DNA from: Gordius sp. MW1
Taxonomy: Eukaryota > Nematomorpha > Gordioida > Gordea > Gordiidae
Direction of reading: 5' to 3'
Assembly (NCBI GenBank): GCA_964036665.1
Contig: OZ038529.1
Span: 248,001 to 312,000 of the forward strand
DNA length: 64,000 nt
In this document: piece by piece, positions 19,501 through 28,898 of the stretch
How the letters are laid out: each line of letters starts with the position of its first letter
Numbering within the stretch: position 1 is the first letter of the stretch
Made by a program: the position numbers and the translations under genes
The notes under the pieces: generated by a model
The model's input: only the letters and a program-made list of their open reading frames with translations
What the model was told of the DNA's origin: nothing
Databases searched by the model: none

Positions 19501-22226
19501 AGCTCGAACAGTCTGAAGACGAAGCGCCTTGGGAAGGCCTAGAAGTTGACACCTTTTTTATAATTAATAATTTCAGGCATAGTATAATTTGAGAGGATTT
19601 ATAAGAGTTTTTAAAACGAGTTTTTCCATAAATTCTCCTTAAATTTTTTTGATAAAAATCCTTTGTTTTTTGCTATGAAAAATTCTATTTCACCATAATG
19701 AATAAGAGATTGTTGGATTTTTTGGTTACTGATTATAAAAGGATTGGCTATTGTCGTGACGTGCACCAGTTTTTAAAGGACGTGCAAAGTCAATTGAAAA
19801 AGCGGTGTTTCATTTTAAAAAGTTTATCAATTACTAGCAATTTTAGAAAATCTCGGTGAATTCATGATTACTCCATGCACTGCTTATAATCCGCTCTATT
19901 TTTGATAACGTTAGATCTGTTTTTTTTCACATGTATTGTTATATTCTCTAAGTAAATAACTGATATCCAATAAATTTTAAAGGTCCACATTTAATGCGCC
20001 AAAGTAGTAACCCCGCTAACGAAAATTTTGTTTTAAGAAACACTTTTTTTTGTTATTGACTTTAATGGACACGAAAACCGTCGGAAATTTTTGAACCTTT
20101 TATCTATTTAGCGCATCAATGCTCCTGTTTCAAAAAACCCGAACCCGACCCGTTGTGGGGTCTAGTCGGATTTCGGGTTGCTCGTGCAGGTCTTTGATGA
20201 CAGGCATCGACAGTTTTAATATAACTTTCTGCATTTCATTTTACGAAGTATTATAGCCCAAATTGATGATTTTCGACATGGAGAATTATATCTCGAGGGT
20301 TGAATCCGCCTATCTAAAAGAATTCTTTCTGCTAACATTGCTTAAAGGGCTGCAGTCTTTTGCAAAATTTTCAATTGACCAGGTGTTTTGCCACCAAGAT
20401 AAATTTCTTTTTAGGATGTTTTGATGCTTCTTTTGTTTCACTTCGTCCTATCCTTTTGTGTACCACCTCGAATTTTTTAAATAAAGTGTCCAACTCTTCA
20501 GCATTGTCAGCAGAAATGGATTTAAATAGCATTTTCAAGTGTGATTTTCTTTGTCCGGTAGTCGAACGCAATAAGTTATTATTAGCTGTCGATCCCTATT
20601 TAATATATTACGGAACAGGGGAGTTAGTGTCCTGAATAGAAGGTTCAGGATTTTAAGCGTGGGACGTTTTTGTGCTCATTTAAGTTATTCCGCCAAAAAA
20701 AGTGTTTTTTTAGTTTTAAAAAAGTGTTTTCCATTCGCGCCATCCCTTAGATGTATTTTTCGCTTTGATTAAATTATTAGGAACCTATTGGATTCTAAAA
20801 CACTGGTCAACAAATAATGGGCTTTTAAAATCAACCGGCTATCTATAAATCAAATTTATTAAATTAAAATTTTACCTAATTCTCAAGTTATTAACTTGAA
20901 AACGCCAAAATCGCTGTTTTTAGCAACTTTGATAGTAACTATATGAAAACTTGAGAGGTATAGGGAAAAAAGTTAAAAATATATTCGTTTTCATCGCAAA
21001 AAGCTCTACCAAAATCTGCAAAGAGTTTCCCGGTCGATTTTTCTTGTTGAACCGTGTAATATATCAAGAATGTAGCCAAAGAATTTATATTTTTCTCAAT
21101 CGTGCCGTATTTATAGGCAACGAGTGATGTACTCGTTAATTCACTAAGATTTTATAACTTGCTTGAAAGCGGTAAACATTACTCCAAAATCCGAACGTTG
21201 ATATAACATTTCGATTTGAAACATTGTTAAAAGCATGCATTAGATCTATAGTTTTAATGTCCCACTCTAGTTTACGCTTTGCATTATTTACTTCAAACAA
21301 TGACATCTATAATTTTAATTATCATTCAACATTGTTCAATTCTTTTTCAAGAGTAATTGATTTCAAATATATTACATGTTCGAATTTAGCACATCGATAT
21401 TTATGGAAAAGGGGATCTTAAGAATGGAGGAGTCAATGAAAATGAGGCATTTTGGGATGAAAGTGCCTGGCTCTCTCCCCAACAAGCAAAGTCTCAATCA
21501 GCTTCTACCAAAAATCAAGATGATACGTTGGACGCCATTTTAAAAGAGGAGGGATTCATTATTTCTTCTAAAGTACTTTTTTTTATAAATGCTAGTGTAA
21601 AACAATTTTTATTTTAGGCTTAAAAATTTATTTTAGAAATATGATTGGTTTTTGTATCCCTTTTTATTATATTAACCTAAATTGATCTCAACTCTTTTAG
21701 TCCTTCAAAGTTTTAGTTTTCACCCTGATGAAATTTGATCAAAAATAGCTTGTATCAAATGTGCTATAGTCCTATTAATATTAATAGTTTTTAAAAATAC
21801 CTGGATCTTGTCTACCTTTTATTCGAGATATAGGTCTGGTCGAAATTTTCAAAATAGCTTAATGAATTTTGGTCTGTTTTTTTGTTAAGTCGGTTTATAG
21901 TCTTAGTTGAACAAAGGTCGATTAAACAAAGCTCAGGTCTTTTTACAACATTACTTATGAATAATAATTTTTTCATTACAAAAAATGTAAATTGTGAAGT
22001 TATTTATATTTGAAGAATCACCCTTTTTGAGCTAACTTATGCATTATAATCACAGACGTCGTCGAATTCTACAAAGCTAAGCGGCACAAGGCCTAAAGCC
22101 TTTTCCGGAGCAACTCTAAAGCCGACTACAAAATTACAGAGCTCGACAACGTTATCAGCCAACAAAAAGCAACACCAAAATTTGGTGGCCGAGGACCCAT
22201 GGACTAGCTGGGCTTTTGACAAATGA
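13423..22226 (+). CDS. SCYL1: SCYL1-type N-terminal kinase-like protein, 13-exon gene
   Basis: I assemble 13 exons whose lengths sum to 2382 nt with all phases consistent: 793 codons plus stop, close to the roughly 800 residues of animal SCYL1. Exons 1-5 encode the pseudokinase. The catalytic loop reads [14 protein letters not shown] and the DFG position reads FGLEY, so it lacks catalytic Asp residues as expected. Exons 6-10 encode the HEAT-repeat solenoid ([49 protein letters not shown]). Exon 11 carries [16 protein letters not shown] and APWEGLE, matching the conserved C-terminal region. SCYL1 acts at the ER-Golgi interface with COPI coats. The protein ends SWAFDK and lacks the C-terminal dibasic RKLD-type COPI motif of vertebrate SCYL1. 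Several introns hold MITEs. The donor of exon 11 is the least certain junction. Confidence 0.93.
13600..13634 (+). other. 35-nt intron in SCYL1
   Basis: GT...AG sequence of only 35 nt, nearly all A and T. Removing it joins HKPDE to [12 protein letters not shown] in frame, as family alignment requires. Reading through it gives an in-frame TAA at 13623. Confidence 0.8.
13635..13715 (+). CDS. SCYL1: SCYL1 exon 2
   Basis: 27 codons with [19 protein letters not shown], the helix-C and RHPN-like segment of the pseudokinase N-lobe. Donor GAG/GTACTT. Confidence 0.9.
13822..14216 (+). CDS. SCYL1: SCYL1 exon 3
   Basis: The exon holds the hinge ([11 protein letters not shown]), the degenerate catalytic loop (IVHNNI) and the degenerate DFG (LFGLEY), through KYDAPE, equivalent to the APE motif. 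It ends TG/GTAAAA. The acceptor TGAAG is purine-rich, but the frame supports it. Confidence 0.9.
14268..14358 (+). CDS. SCYL1: SCYL1 exon 4
   Basis: Encodes [19 protein letters not shown], the helix-F segment (DxWxxG) of the C-lobe. Donor AAA/GTATAA. Confidence 0.9.
14533..14691 (+). CDS. SCYL1: SCYL1 exon 5
   Basis: 53 codons: [20 protein letters not shown] (end of the kinase fold) through MMFLDEIQ. Donor CAG/GTTTGT. Confidence 0.9.
15111..15272 (+). CDS. SCYL1: SCYL1 exon 6
   Basis: 54 codons beginning the HEAT solenoid, with [18 protein letters not shown] and ILPALFK. The exon sits between two CCCG-rich hAT-like fragments (14927-15010 and 15294-15350). Confidence 0.9.
15987..16208 (+). 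CDS. SCYL1: SCYL1 exon 7
   Basis: 74 codons of HEAT repeats: [19 protein letters not shown], then [14 protein letters not shown]. Acceptor TCATAG, donor AAA/GTATGT. Confidence 0.9.
16336..16491 (+). CDS. SCYL1: SCYL1 exon 8
   Basis: 52 codons: [20 protein letters not shown] and [14 protein letters not shown], the best conserved HEAT segment. Acceptor TTTTAG, donor AAG/GTATAA. Confidence 0.92.
16629..16819. mobile_element. GGTCGACC-type MITE in SCYL1 intron 8
   Basis: About 190 bp with inverted ends reading TGTTGTAAAAA...GGTCGACC and GGTCGACC...TTTTTACAACA. Related copies lie at about 22834-23006 and 62578-62751, with eroded ones near 21790-21953 and 61530-61690. No coding capacity. Confidence 0.7.
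17062..17250 (+). CDS. SCYL1: SCYL1 exon 9
   Basis: 63 codons: [20 protein letters not shown] and [19 protein letters not shown]. Donor TTG/GTACGT. Confidence 0.92.
17665..17740 (+). CDS. SCYL1: SCYL1 exon 10
   Basis: [20 protein letters not shown], the last HEAT helix, ending one base into a codon. Partial copies of this exon recur at 48183-48225 and 48565-48609. Confidence 0.88.
18531..18915. mobile_element. MITE-like element in SCYL1 intron 10
   Basis: The segment begins TAGACTACATTGACTG and ends ATGAGCAGTCTGTCTAG. A larger relative at 29806-31146 begins TAGACTGCTCATG and ends ATGAGCAGTCTATT, so the family ends are inverted repeats of AGACTGCTCAT. The left end of this copy has drifted. 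It shares internal blocks GTACCATT, AATAAATGATTATTTGATAA and AACGGTACACTTA with its relative. Confidence 0.6.
19192..19544 (+). CDS. SCYL1: SCYL1 exon 11
   Basis: [20 protein letters not shown] corresponds to the AWAGWAVTGVSSLTSKL region of animal SCYL1. An acidic, low-complexity tail ends in [10 protein letters not shown] end the exon at GAA/GTTGAC because only that keeps phase with exon 12, but the donor is weak, and without splicing the frame stays open to 19592. The duplicate at 54262-54630 contains about 20 extra bases after NRI, so one copy has gained or lost sequence. Confidence 0.8.
20371..20571 (-). CDS. unidentified minus-strand ORF in SCYL1 intron 11
   Basis: The frame has an in-frame ATG at about 20532 ([20 protein letters not shown]) and ends HLVN-stop. 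The Lys/Glu-rich sequence without low complexity looks more protein-like than most frames here. The homologous place in the duplicate (about 61150-61310) is broken. I do not recognise it. It could be a relic of a gene or transposon inside the intron. Confidence 0.25.
   Translation of the reverse strand: MRSTTGQRKSHLKMLFKSISADNAEELDTLFKKFEVVHKRIGRSETKEASKHPKKKFILVAKHLVN
21423..21572 (+). CDS. SCYL1: SCYL1 exon 12
   Basis: 50 codons: [20 protein letters not shown] through [12 protein letters not shown]. Acceptor CTTAAG, donor AAA/GTACTT. The Trp/acidic motif resembles the C-terminal WDESxWxS elements of adaptor-like tails. The duplicate locus lacks about 1 kb including this exon. Confidence 0.7.
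22056..22226 (+). CDS. SCYL1: SCYL1 exon 13 (stop codon)
   Basis: 56 codons after acceptor CACAG: a Ser/Thr/Lys-rich segment ending [11 protein letters not shown] then TGA. It is preserved in the duplicate with an in-frame 15-bp deletion, and the last 17 residues are unchanged there. Confidence 0.8.
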   Translation, partial: TSSNSTKLSGTRPKAFSGATLKPTTKLQSSTTLSANKKQHQNLVAEDPWTSWAFDK

Positions 22227-24155
22227 CCCTTTCACTTATATTTAAAAGACATTTTTCAATAATAATAATTATGTTTGTGAATCTAACACTGATGCGGATA
22301 ATCTCCAGATAATTTGGGACATTTTGTGTATATGCGTCGAATGCGTTACATGTGGCTATCCTTTTTTTAACGTGTAATGCGAATTTTATCGTCGTTATGG
22401 TATTATAATTGCGACAATTTATTATAGTTTATTACAAAAAATGTAATTTTTAATGAAGGAAATCTCATGATGAGTAAGTTAGTTGGGGCTTAATGCCGAG
22501 CAGAAGCTAGAACGACTAATAAAATATATTTTAAGGCCCTTAATAATCGTCCTCTTGTTTTTTGCATATAATTTTTTTATTATATTGAATTTTTTTGATT
22601 AACATAAGTATAATAATGAAATAAGTAGGTGGAAATACAATCCTATGTGTTTTTGTTTCATTCAAAGCTTGGTTTATATAAAAACATATTTTATCAAAAA
22701 TGGTTTTCCCACAAATTTTACTCGGCTAAAATCATTGGGTAATGTTAAGTTTCTAGCTTAGGACTTTACCTATATAGAAGTTTCTGTGTAACGAAATATA
22801 ATTCATCCAAAATTTCTGTATCTATAGTTATTCTTGAAAAACGGCTGAGCTTTGTTTGGTCGACCTTGTGTTCTGGTCTGTTTTTAACATTTTGACTAAG
22901 CCTTGGGGTCGACTACGAAAAACAGACCAAAAAACCTATGGCCTGTTTATGTTTAGTCGATAAAAACGAAAGGCCGACCAAACAAAACCTAGCCGTTTTT
23001 ACGACACAGTGACTTCTCGTTCAGCCATTTTTGGCAATATAATATTGAATGTTTTTAAATTTGTAAGAATAGTCATCCACTTCAGCTATTTCTCGCCCAC
23101 TTTTAAGTTGAAAAATTTGTTGACAAATATAAAGCCTTCTTTGACAGACGGCCTTTGACCCTTGATAGGATGAATAATTTTTCTTATTATTTTATAATCA
23201 GCTTTTTATTTTATTTAACAAAAAAAATCTTAACATATCATAGCAGAAAATGTTGTTTAATCTTAGGTTATATCTGGCATCAAAAAAGAGTTATTAAAAT
23301 GTTAAATTTTTCAAATAAACCGTTTTTAAAATATTATTTATTCTGACTTTATTTGATAAAATAATATTCTAAATAGTGTTCTACTCTAGGGGGCATTATT
23401 TAAATTTTTATATAGCGTTAAAATAAATTTTAAAATAGTGCCTAAATCTTTTTCTTTCTAACATTTGGATCCTCTGTTTCTTCCGTACTAATTCTTGTAT
23501 TTTGATTATCTTTTGTTGTCCTACTCTCCGCTGATTCCCATTTAAAAATATAAATGTTTTTTATCATTTATTACATTGTTAAATTTTTTTAGCTAAAAAC
23601 AAGGATTTTTGAGTATTTAGGCTCTTACAAAATTAATAATTATAGCAAAATTTAAAATAAATCCTATTATAGGCTATTGGAAATTTAGCCAAACAAAATA
23701 ATTAACAAAATTGCAATATATTCAAAAATTGTCTCCTATTTTACATAACATTAATTTGAGAATGTTTAGATATATTTCCATGCAAGCTGAGTTTGGGGGC
23801 AATACATAAGTTATAAAATGTTATTTTACGATTGAAAAGCTCAGCTAAAAATTTTTTTTATTATTATTTAGAAACGTACTTAGTAAAGTTCCCTAACATA
23901 AAAACTATCCTTTAAATAGATTAAGTTAGGTGTTTTTATCATCATAAGCTATCAATATAATAAAATTGTCCAAAAAATTATCATAAGTACAAATAATTTA
24001 TACGATAATTACAAGCCTTTTGAGACAAACCCCAACGTCCGTATTTCACTTTTTTACTTGAATATTACAGAAATTATGAATTAAAAACTTAATGTTTTTC
24101 ACATCATTCCCAATGAGACTTCTAGATGAGAACCCTCTATCTACCCAACTGTATT
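22227..24155. other. 3' flank of SCYL1, non-coding
   Basis: AT-rich 3' flank also present at 61950-63529. It contains a GGTCGACC-type MITE at about 22834-23006, which predates the duplication because the same site is occupied in both copies. Confidence 0.6.
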
Positions 24156-24238
24156 AATTGCTATGCAATTTATGGGCTCGTTTTTTGGTGTCCGTCGTCC
24201 ATCGTCGTCCGTTACCCTCCCTATCTATTTGCATTGGG

Positions 24239-24242
<4 letters not shown>
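24156..24242 (-). mobile_element. terminal fragment of hairpin-ended element (E)
   Basis: AATTGCTATGCAATT followed by TATGGGCTCG and a GTCCGTC-type microsatellite. The same terminus starts copy B at 44482 and, reversed, ends copy A at 58825. The uninterrupted duplicate at 63525 shows that this insertion is abrupt after CCCAACTGTATT. The fragment is cut at 24242 by the poly(A) tail of the RLE retrotransposon. Confidence 0.75.
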
Positions 24243-24275
<33 letters not shown>

Positions 24276-27200
24276 TTAAAAATCTTTATTAGGTAAAATC
24301 TATATATATAAAAAATATAAAACACGATCAATAAATAAATAAATAAAAAGCGTGACTACTCTTCATCTTCATCGAGGGCCAGAGGCCAGGTGTCGGAAAA
24401 TGCCTTATAATTGTATTTGGCAATTAAAATTCCTATTTTTTGGCGCAAAAGAAAACTTGCTGAGTATTTTCCTTCGGGAGATCTTTTTCCTATCAATTTA
24501 AAGAAGGCTAATGCCTGTTTGCCAAAAGTGGCGGAACATGAAGCCACGATAGGGATAAAAATTTTAGAAGGAATTATATCACGGTATTTATGAGTTTTGC
24601 GTGCTTCCGCTAGAGCTAACGGGTCAGCGTTATTGTTAGAGGGTGCAAATACGTCGATGCAGGTAAAGTCCCAAGATAGGAACTTACCGTCATCCCATGG
24701 AATTGTGGATGTTCCATCGGGGCGCATTCTACCCTCAAGAGTGGGTTCTGATGGTTCGAGAATGGAAGGGAAGCCGGCTTTTAGTAAAGCGGTTTGAATC
24801 AAAGGTTGATCTTTTGATGGCGAATGAAACGGAATTTGTTAAGTTTACAATGTAAGGGGTGGTGGGCCCAAACATCCATTTGTTTCTTACAATTTTTACA
24901 AATCAATTGCTTGCAAATTGGGATCCCCAGTCTCAAGGCGATCGCATAAGTAATTTCGGGGTTTGATAGTAAGAGCCCGGAGAACTTGCTTGGAATGCAT
25001 TCCAGCCATTCGTGACCAGAGTCAGTCGTTAGTGACCTGAGATTGAAATGCTGTACGGCGTCACAACTCGAAAGTAGGTAAGCGACGGAGCGTGACACTA
25101 TACTGGCATCCCAATCTCGTTGTCTGACTGAATTTGGAATAATGGTTCCTGGCATTACATTTTCAAGCCATGATGTTAAAGCAGTTTGCGTTAAAAAATC
25201 TTCAGTTTGGGTGGTCAATTTAAAAACGAGATCTTTAACTAGATTGTAAGACGAGAGAAAAGCTACTAGGCTAATGGTCAAAGGGGACCTTATTCCTAAA
25301 CCTCCAAATTTAGTTGGAAGTGTGGCTTGTAACCAGCTAGTATCATTAAAAGATAAGTTTAAAATTTTTTCTAGGAGATTTTTAATTGTGGATTCGTATA
25401 ATTTAAGAATATCTGTATGTAAAAAAGCAGCAGCTGATCTAAAACAATGCTGAATCTTGGAGATATTAAAAAAGTTTTTTATCATAAAAAAAGCGTGATG
25501 TATAGGTAACAATTTTAAAAGATCCATTTTTGAGGCCAAAAAAGCTAAATGTTTATTTAAAAAGTCCTGCAAGCACGGAGATCCGCCTATAGGTGAACCG
25601 AGCATAGAAAGTTTTTCCTTAGCCACAATAGAATATGTTTTAAAAATGGAATTTTGATCAAAGTTAGGGGGTTGTAAAACTTCGCATTTAGCATCATTAA
25701 GTGTTAGATTTAGGGACGTACAAAAGTCTTTAATTATATTGATTGCTTTGGTTACTTCTTCATGGCTGCCTGCCAAAGTTGCATCATCGAGATACCATAC
25801 ATGTAATGAAAGGTTACACTGGTTATTGATTTGTTTTATTAGTTTTCGTATGCCACAACAAAATAATGGGGGTCCTAATGGATCACCTTGTTGAAGGCCT
25901 TCTGCGGATTTTATTACAAAGAAGCCATATTTCAAAAGGGATGGGCATCCATAACTTAAGAGAGTATAGTTGGAGTATTGTGGAAAGTCTTCTAAAAAAT
26001 TCTCCATAAAAACATTTCTATTAAGTTGGTTAAAAGCATTAGTGAAATCTAGTTTGACTAGACAGTGGTCGGGGGGTAAATTTTGTAGGGTGATCCGGCC
26101 TGCATGGCAAGCAGCCTCACATCCTCCCTTAACACCAAAGCCTAATTGATGAGGTGTTAGGGTATTGGACAATTCAGGTTTTATGCGTTTACAAATTATT
26201 TTAGATATTATCCTGCGGAATACATTCCCAATGGCTATTGGCCTTAGGGAGTTATTGGGTTTTTTTAAAGCTAAGAGTCGAGCTCCAAAAAGAACTGGCC
26301 TAATTTCTTGAGGGATTTTTGCATTGATAATTAAGTTGCAAAGGAGGGTTAAAGAATCAAGTAGAGAACTTGAATTATTATTCTTTAAATTAATTAGATC
26401 TTGCAGGAAGTTAGGTTTTATGCCATCTAGTCCTGCTGCAGAATCAATGGGAAATGAATTAATAGCTTCACTGATTTCTTGGGAAGATAAATTCAATGAA
26501 GAAGTACTGTTTGGGTATTTAAATGCATGTTGAGATATGGGATGTAATATATTAATCTGGTTGAATGAGTCTTGGTTGGCTAAAACCATAGTGTGATTAT
26601 TATAGAACTCATTTAAAGCTCCTCTCAAGTTGTAAGAATTAAGTTTTTTTGAGATTCTATTTGCTTTCTGTTGTAAGGATGTGTCTATAATTGATGTTTG
26701 TTTAGTTGGTGTGGGATTGCATAAACCATTATTGAGATTTAAAATTGCATCTTTGATATGCTTGGATAAGTTAACTTCTTTTTTAGGAGGAACAAATAAA
26801 ATTTTGAATGCTAAATTGAATAACTTGTCCCAACCCATAGGATTTTCAGGATCATTTGCAATTGATTGGATGGTGTTTATCAATTGTTGTTGTAAGGCTG
26901 GGCGAGCACCTCTTGGAATCCTATTTATAGTGTTGGGGAAGGATTGAGCAAGGAATGCATTGCTCCATGTGAAATTAGGCTCTTGATCACTGATTTGATA
27001 ATTGAAAGGTTGGGTTTTAAAAGGTGATTCTATGGGATTAGAGGGCTCACTTGTTTGTTCAATATTAAGGGTTAGGGGAGGTTTAAGAATGTCTGGTGGG
27101 GCCTTTTGTCCAGAGAAAGGGCAACGAAGGGTTATAGGGCCATGTAATAAGAAACAATTATTTTTGTTCAAAGATAGTTTCCTGTTGCAGGATGGGCATA

Positions 27201-27280
27201 GCGCTTTCTTCAAAACCATTGTGGTTATTTATATATGAATGTGTTCCAAAGGAATAAGGATAATAACATTATTAAAGTAA
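24243..27280 (-). mobile_element. RLE-type non-LTR retrotransposon, near full length
   Basis: Minus-strand element with a 30-base poly(A) tail (T run 24243-24272) and AATAAA 12 bases before it (24285-24290). Its single long coding region (24356-27219) has an N-terminal Cys/His finger, RT, CCHC and restriction-like endonuclease, the plan of R2/R4/NeSL/CRE-type elements that integrate by target-primed reverse transcription. It interrupts the hairpin-ended element E. Its 5' end lies within about 60 bases of the start of an oppositely oriented RT-RNase H gene. Confidence 0.85.
24356..27219 (-). CDS. RLE non-LTR reverse transcriptase/endonuclease (one frameshift)
   Basis: Starts at ATG (27217-27219) and runs 806 codons to TGA, then continues in the next frame from 24802 to 24356. 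Residues 8-34 form a CPSC...H...C finger. RT motifs are LDFTNAFN (about 391), GLQQGDPLGP (about 441-450), WYLDDATLAG (about 475-484) and MLGSPIGG (about 539). Near 774-791 is the CCHC CKNCKKQMDVWAHHPLHC. The second frame holds RMRPDG followed by FLSWDFTCIDVF, the RPD...D signature of the restriction-like endonuclease. Together the domains nick target DNA and copy element RNA. The frameshift at 24799-24802 lies between CCHC and endonuclease and would inactivate it unless it is an error or is recoded. The 3' half of a relative at 42826-43728 has its frameshift elsewhere, arguing against programmed recoding. Confidence 0.85.
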
Positions 27281-28873
27281 GTATATATCTCTTACGTTAA
27301 ATTAGGAACAGCTATACAAACACACGCATACACTCTACGTTTAATGATGTCTCATTTCACATTGGATATAGCCTTCAACGGCTTTAAACCCCCCCTGAAC
27401 TTAGCCAAAATCAGGGCAAATGGTGGCTTGTTCAAGCCCAACAGGGGGAGTAGCATATCAAAAGGCAGTCCAAGCTATTATACTGCAATGAAAGAATCGG
27501 GGGTTGTTACTGAGACGCAAGCGCTCGCGATCACCTCCGCAACATTTTTCATAGCCAAAAGCAACGGGGACGCCCGGGTTATCACAGATATGTCGGAAGC
27601 CTCAAAAAACTTCCACCATCTCCCAGTGACGTTGGCGACCATTCCGTTGACTGCAAAGCAGTTAGCATCAGCTAACTTCGCCGCTAAGATCGATCTGAAA
27701 GCGGCTTTCTTCAGTATTCCCCTCCACAAGAATTACAAACGATACTGCGGCTACAAGTGGAGGGGAAAAGCCTACCAATACAATGTCCTGCCGATGGGCG
27801 CATCTTTCTCGCCATACGTACTACAAACGGTCGTAGCGGACCTAGTAAAATCGGCAGTCACGCGATGCAACTACAATGTATATCTCGATGATATACTTAT
27901 CTTCGCAAAAGATGAGGACCATGTCGTCACCGACTTGGGCAACATCGCCCAAATGGCAGCTGATTGGGGTCTAACAATCAACACCAGCAAATCATCCTGC
28001 ACAGCAGAGACCAAAATCAAATACCTGGGTATGATCCTTGACTTCTCCACGCACACAGTCAAATGCACCCCTGAAATACAACAACGCCTTCGTTACGCAG
28101 CCGACATCCTTTTTCTCTTCTTGGCCACGCCAAGGCCGCCAGAAGACTACGTACTACTGGAAGCTCTGAGCATCCTCAATTATTTTTACTACAACTTGAC
28201 GGGGATGCCGAAATTATTTACCACATTCTACTCCTTGTCCACCGGCAACGGCACCAGTCACGACAGACCCGCTGCCTACAAAAAACTGGAAGGGTGTTTG
28301 GCACTACTCACACAAGTTATTCCACTCCATAGAGGACACGATACAACCATCTATGCAGACGCGTCAGACACCCACATCGGCATCGCATGGGGAGACGTCA
28401 AATTCTCCGTATCGTTCGAAACAGCTGCTCAAGCTATAGGACTCGAATGGACCAACACGAACCACATAACCGCAACCGAGACGCTAGCCGCTATCTATGC
28501 ATATCTACACGCAATCCACAATGGGTTCCGATACCCCAAGGTGTTCACGGATTCCATGACAGCGTATTTCGTGCTCCGAAAAGGTGGTTCGAATTCACCT
28601 GTGGTGGAAAAGATAATAGCGTATTTCGTCGCATCGTACGATGTCTCTCACCTACTAAGGTTACACTTCAACCTAAGATGGGTCTCAACAACCGAAAACC
28701 CGGCGGATGAGCCTTCACGCGTATTCCTGCCACTCACACGTTATGCCGTACCTGAGCAGCTCCCCAACACAGAGGAGCTAGATCTGCTGAACATAGGCAA
28801 CGACGAGAATGAAATAGACTTGGGTTTCTGGGAAAGCGAAATCCTGGAAAGTGAGGGGGAAAACCGAACTTAA
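27281..28873 (+). CDS. DIRS/VIPER-like reverse transcriptase-RNase H ORF
   Basis: From the ATG at 27344 it encodes 509 residues; the frame is open back to 27281. RT motifs: KIDLKAAFFSIP (115-126), MGASFSP (151-157), VYLDDILIF (179-187), KYLG (226-229). RNase H: IYADASDTHIG (336-346), ATETLAA (377-383), FTDSMTAY (402-409), NPADEPSR (452-459). All four catalytic positions are present. RNase H fused to RT without protease or integrase, plus the GGSNSP block, points to DIRS/VIPER-type or related RTs rather than gypsy. No tyrosine recombinase is found nearby. Compared with the copy at 40.8 kb it lacks about 50 N-terminal residues, so the 5' end is probably truncated where it meets the RLE element. 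The reading frame is intact and GC-richer than its surroundings, suggesting recent insertion. Confidence 0.85.
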   Translation, partial: VYISYVKLGTAIQTHAYTLRLMMSHFTLDIAFNGFKPPLNLAKIRANGGLFKPNRGSSISKGSPSYYTAMKESGVVTETQALAITSATFFIAKSNGDARVITDMSEASKNFHHLPVTLATIPLTAKQLASANFAAKIDLKAAFFSIPLHKNYKRYCGYKWRGKAYQYNVLPMGASFSPYVLQTVVADLVKSAVTRCNYNVYLDDILIFAKDEDHVVTDLGNIAQMAADWGLTINTSKSSCTAETKIKYLGMILDFSTHTVKCTPEIQQRLRYAADILFLFLATPRPPEDYVLLEALSILNYFYYNLTGMPKLFTTFYSLSTGNGTSHDRPAAYKKLEGCLALLTQVIPLHRGHDTTIYADASDTHIGIAWGDVKFSVSFETAAQAIGLEWTNTNHITATETLAAIYAYLHAIHNGFRYPKVFTDSMTAYFVLRKGGSNSPVVEKIIAYFVASYDVSHLLRLHFNLRWVSTTENPADEPSRVFLPLTRYAVPEQLPNTEELDLLNIGNDENEIDLGFWESEILESEGENRT

Positions 28874-28898
28874 ATCCCCCGAGCACGTGACTCGCGCA

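Larger units (their letters stand above)
17693..24155. repeat. segmental duplication, copy 1
   Basis: From the second half of SCYL1 exon 10 to about 2 kb past its stop codon, this segment is homologous on the same strand to 48184-63529. The second copy is interrupted by large insertions and lacks exon 12. The right boundary here coincides with insertion of the hairpin-ended element E at 24156. Confidence 0.88.

Noticed and set aside
19698-19859. A 53-codon frame [20 protein letters not shown] that could be a SCYL1 exon
   Set aside because: It is not needed for phase, has no family counterpart, and its copy at 54780/58830 is split by an insertion. It could still be part of the transcript.
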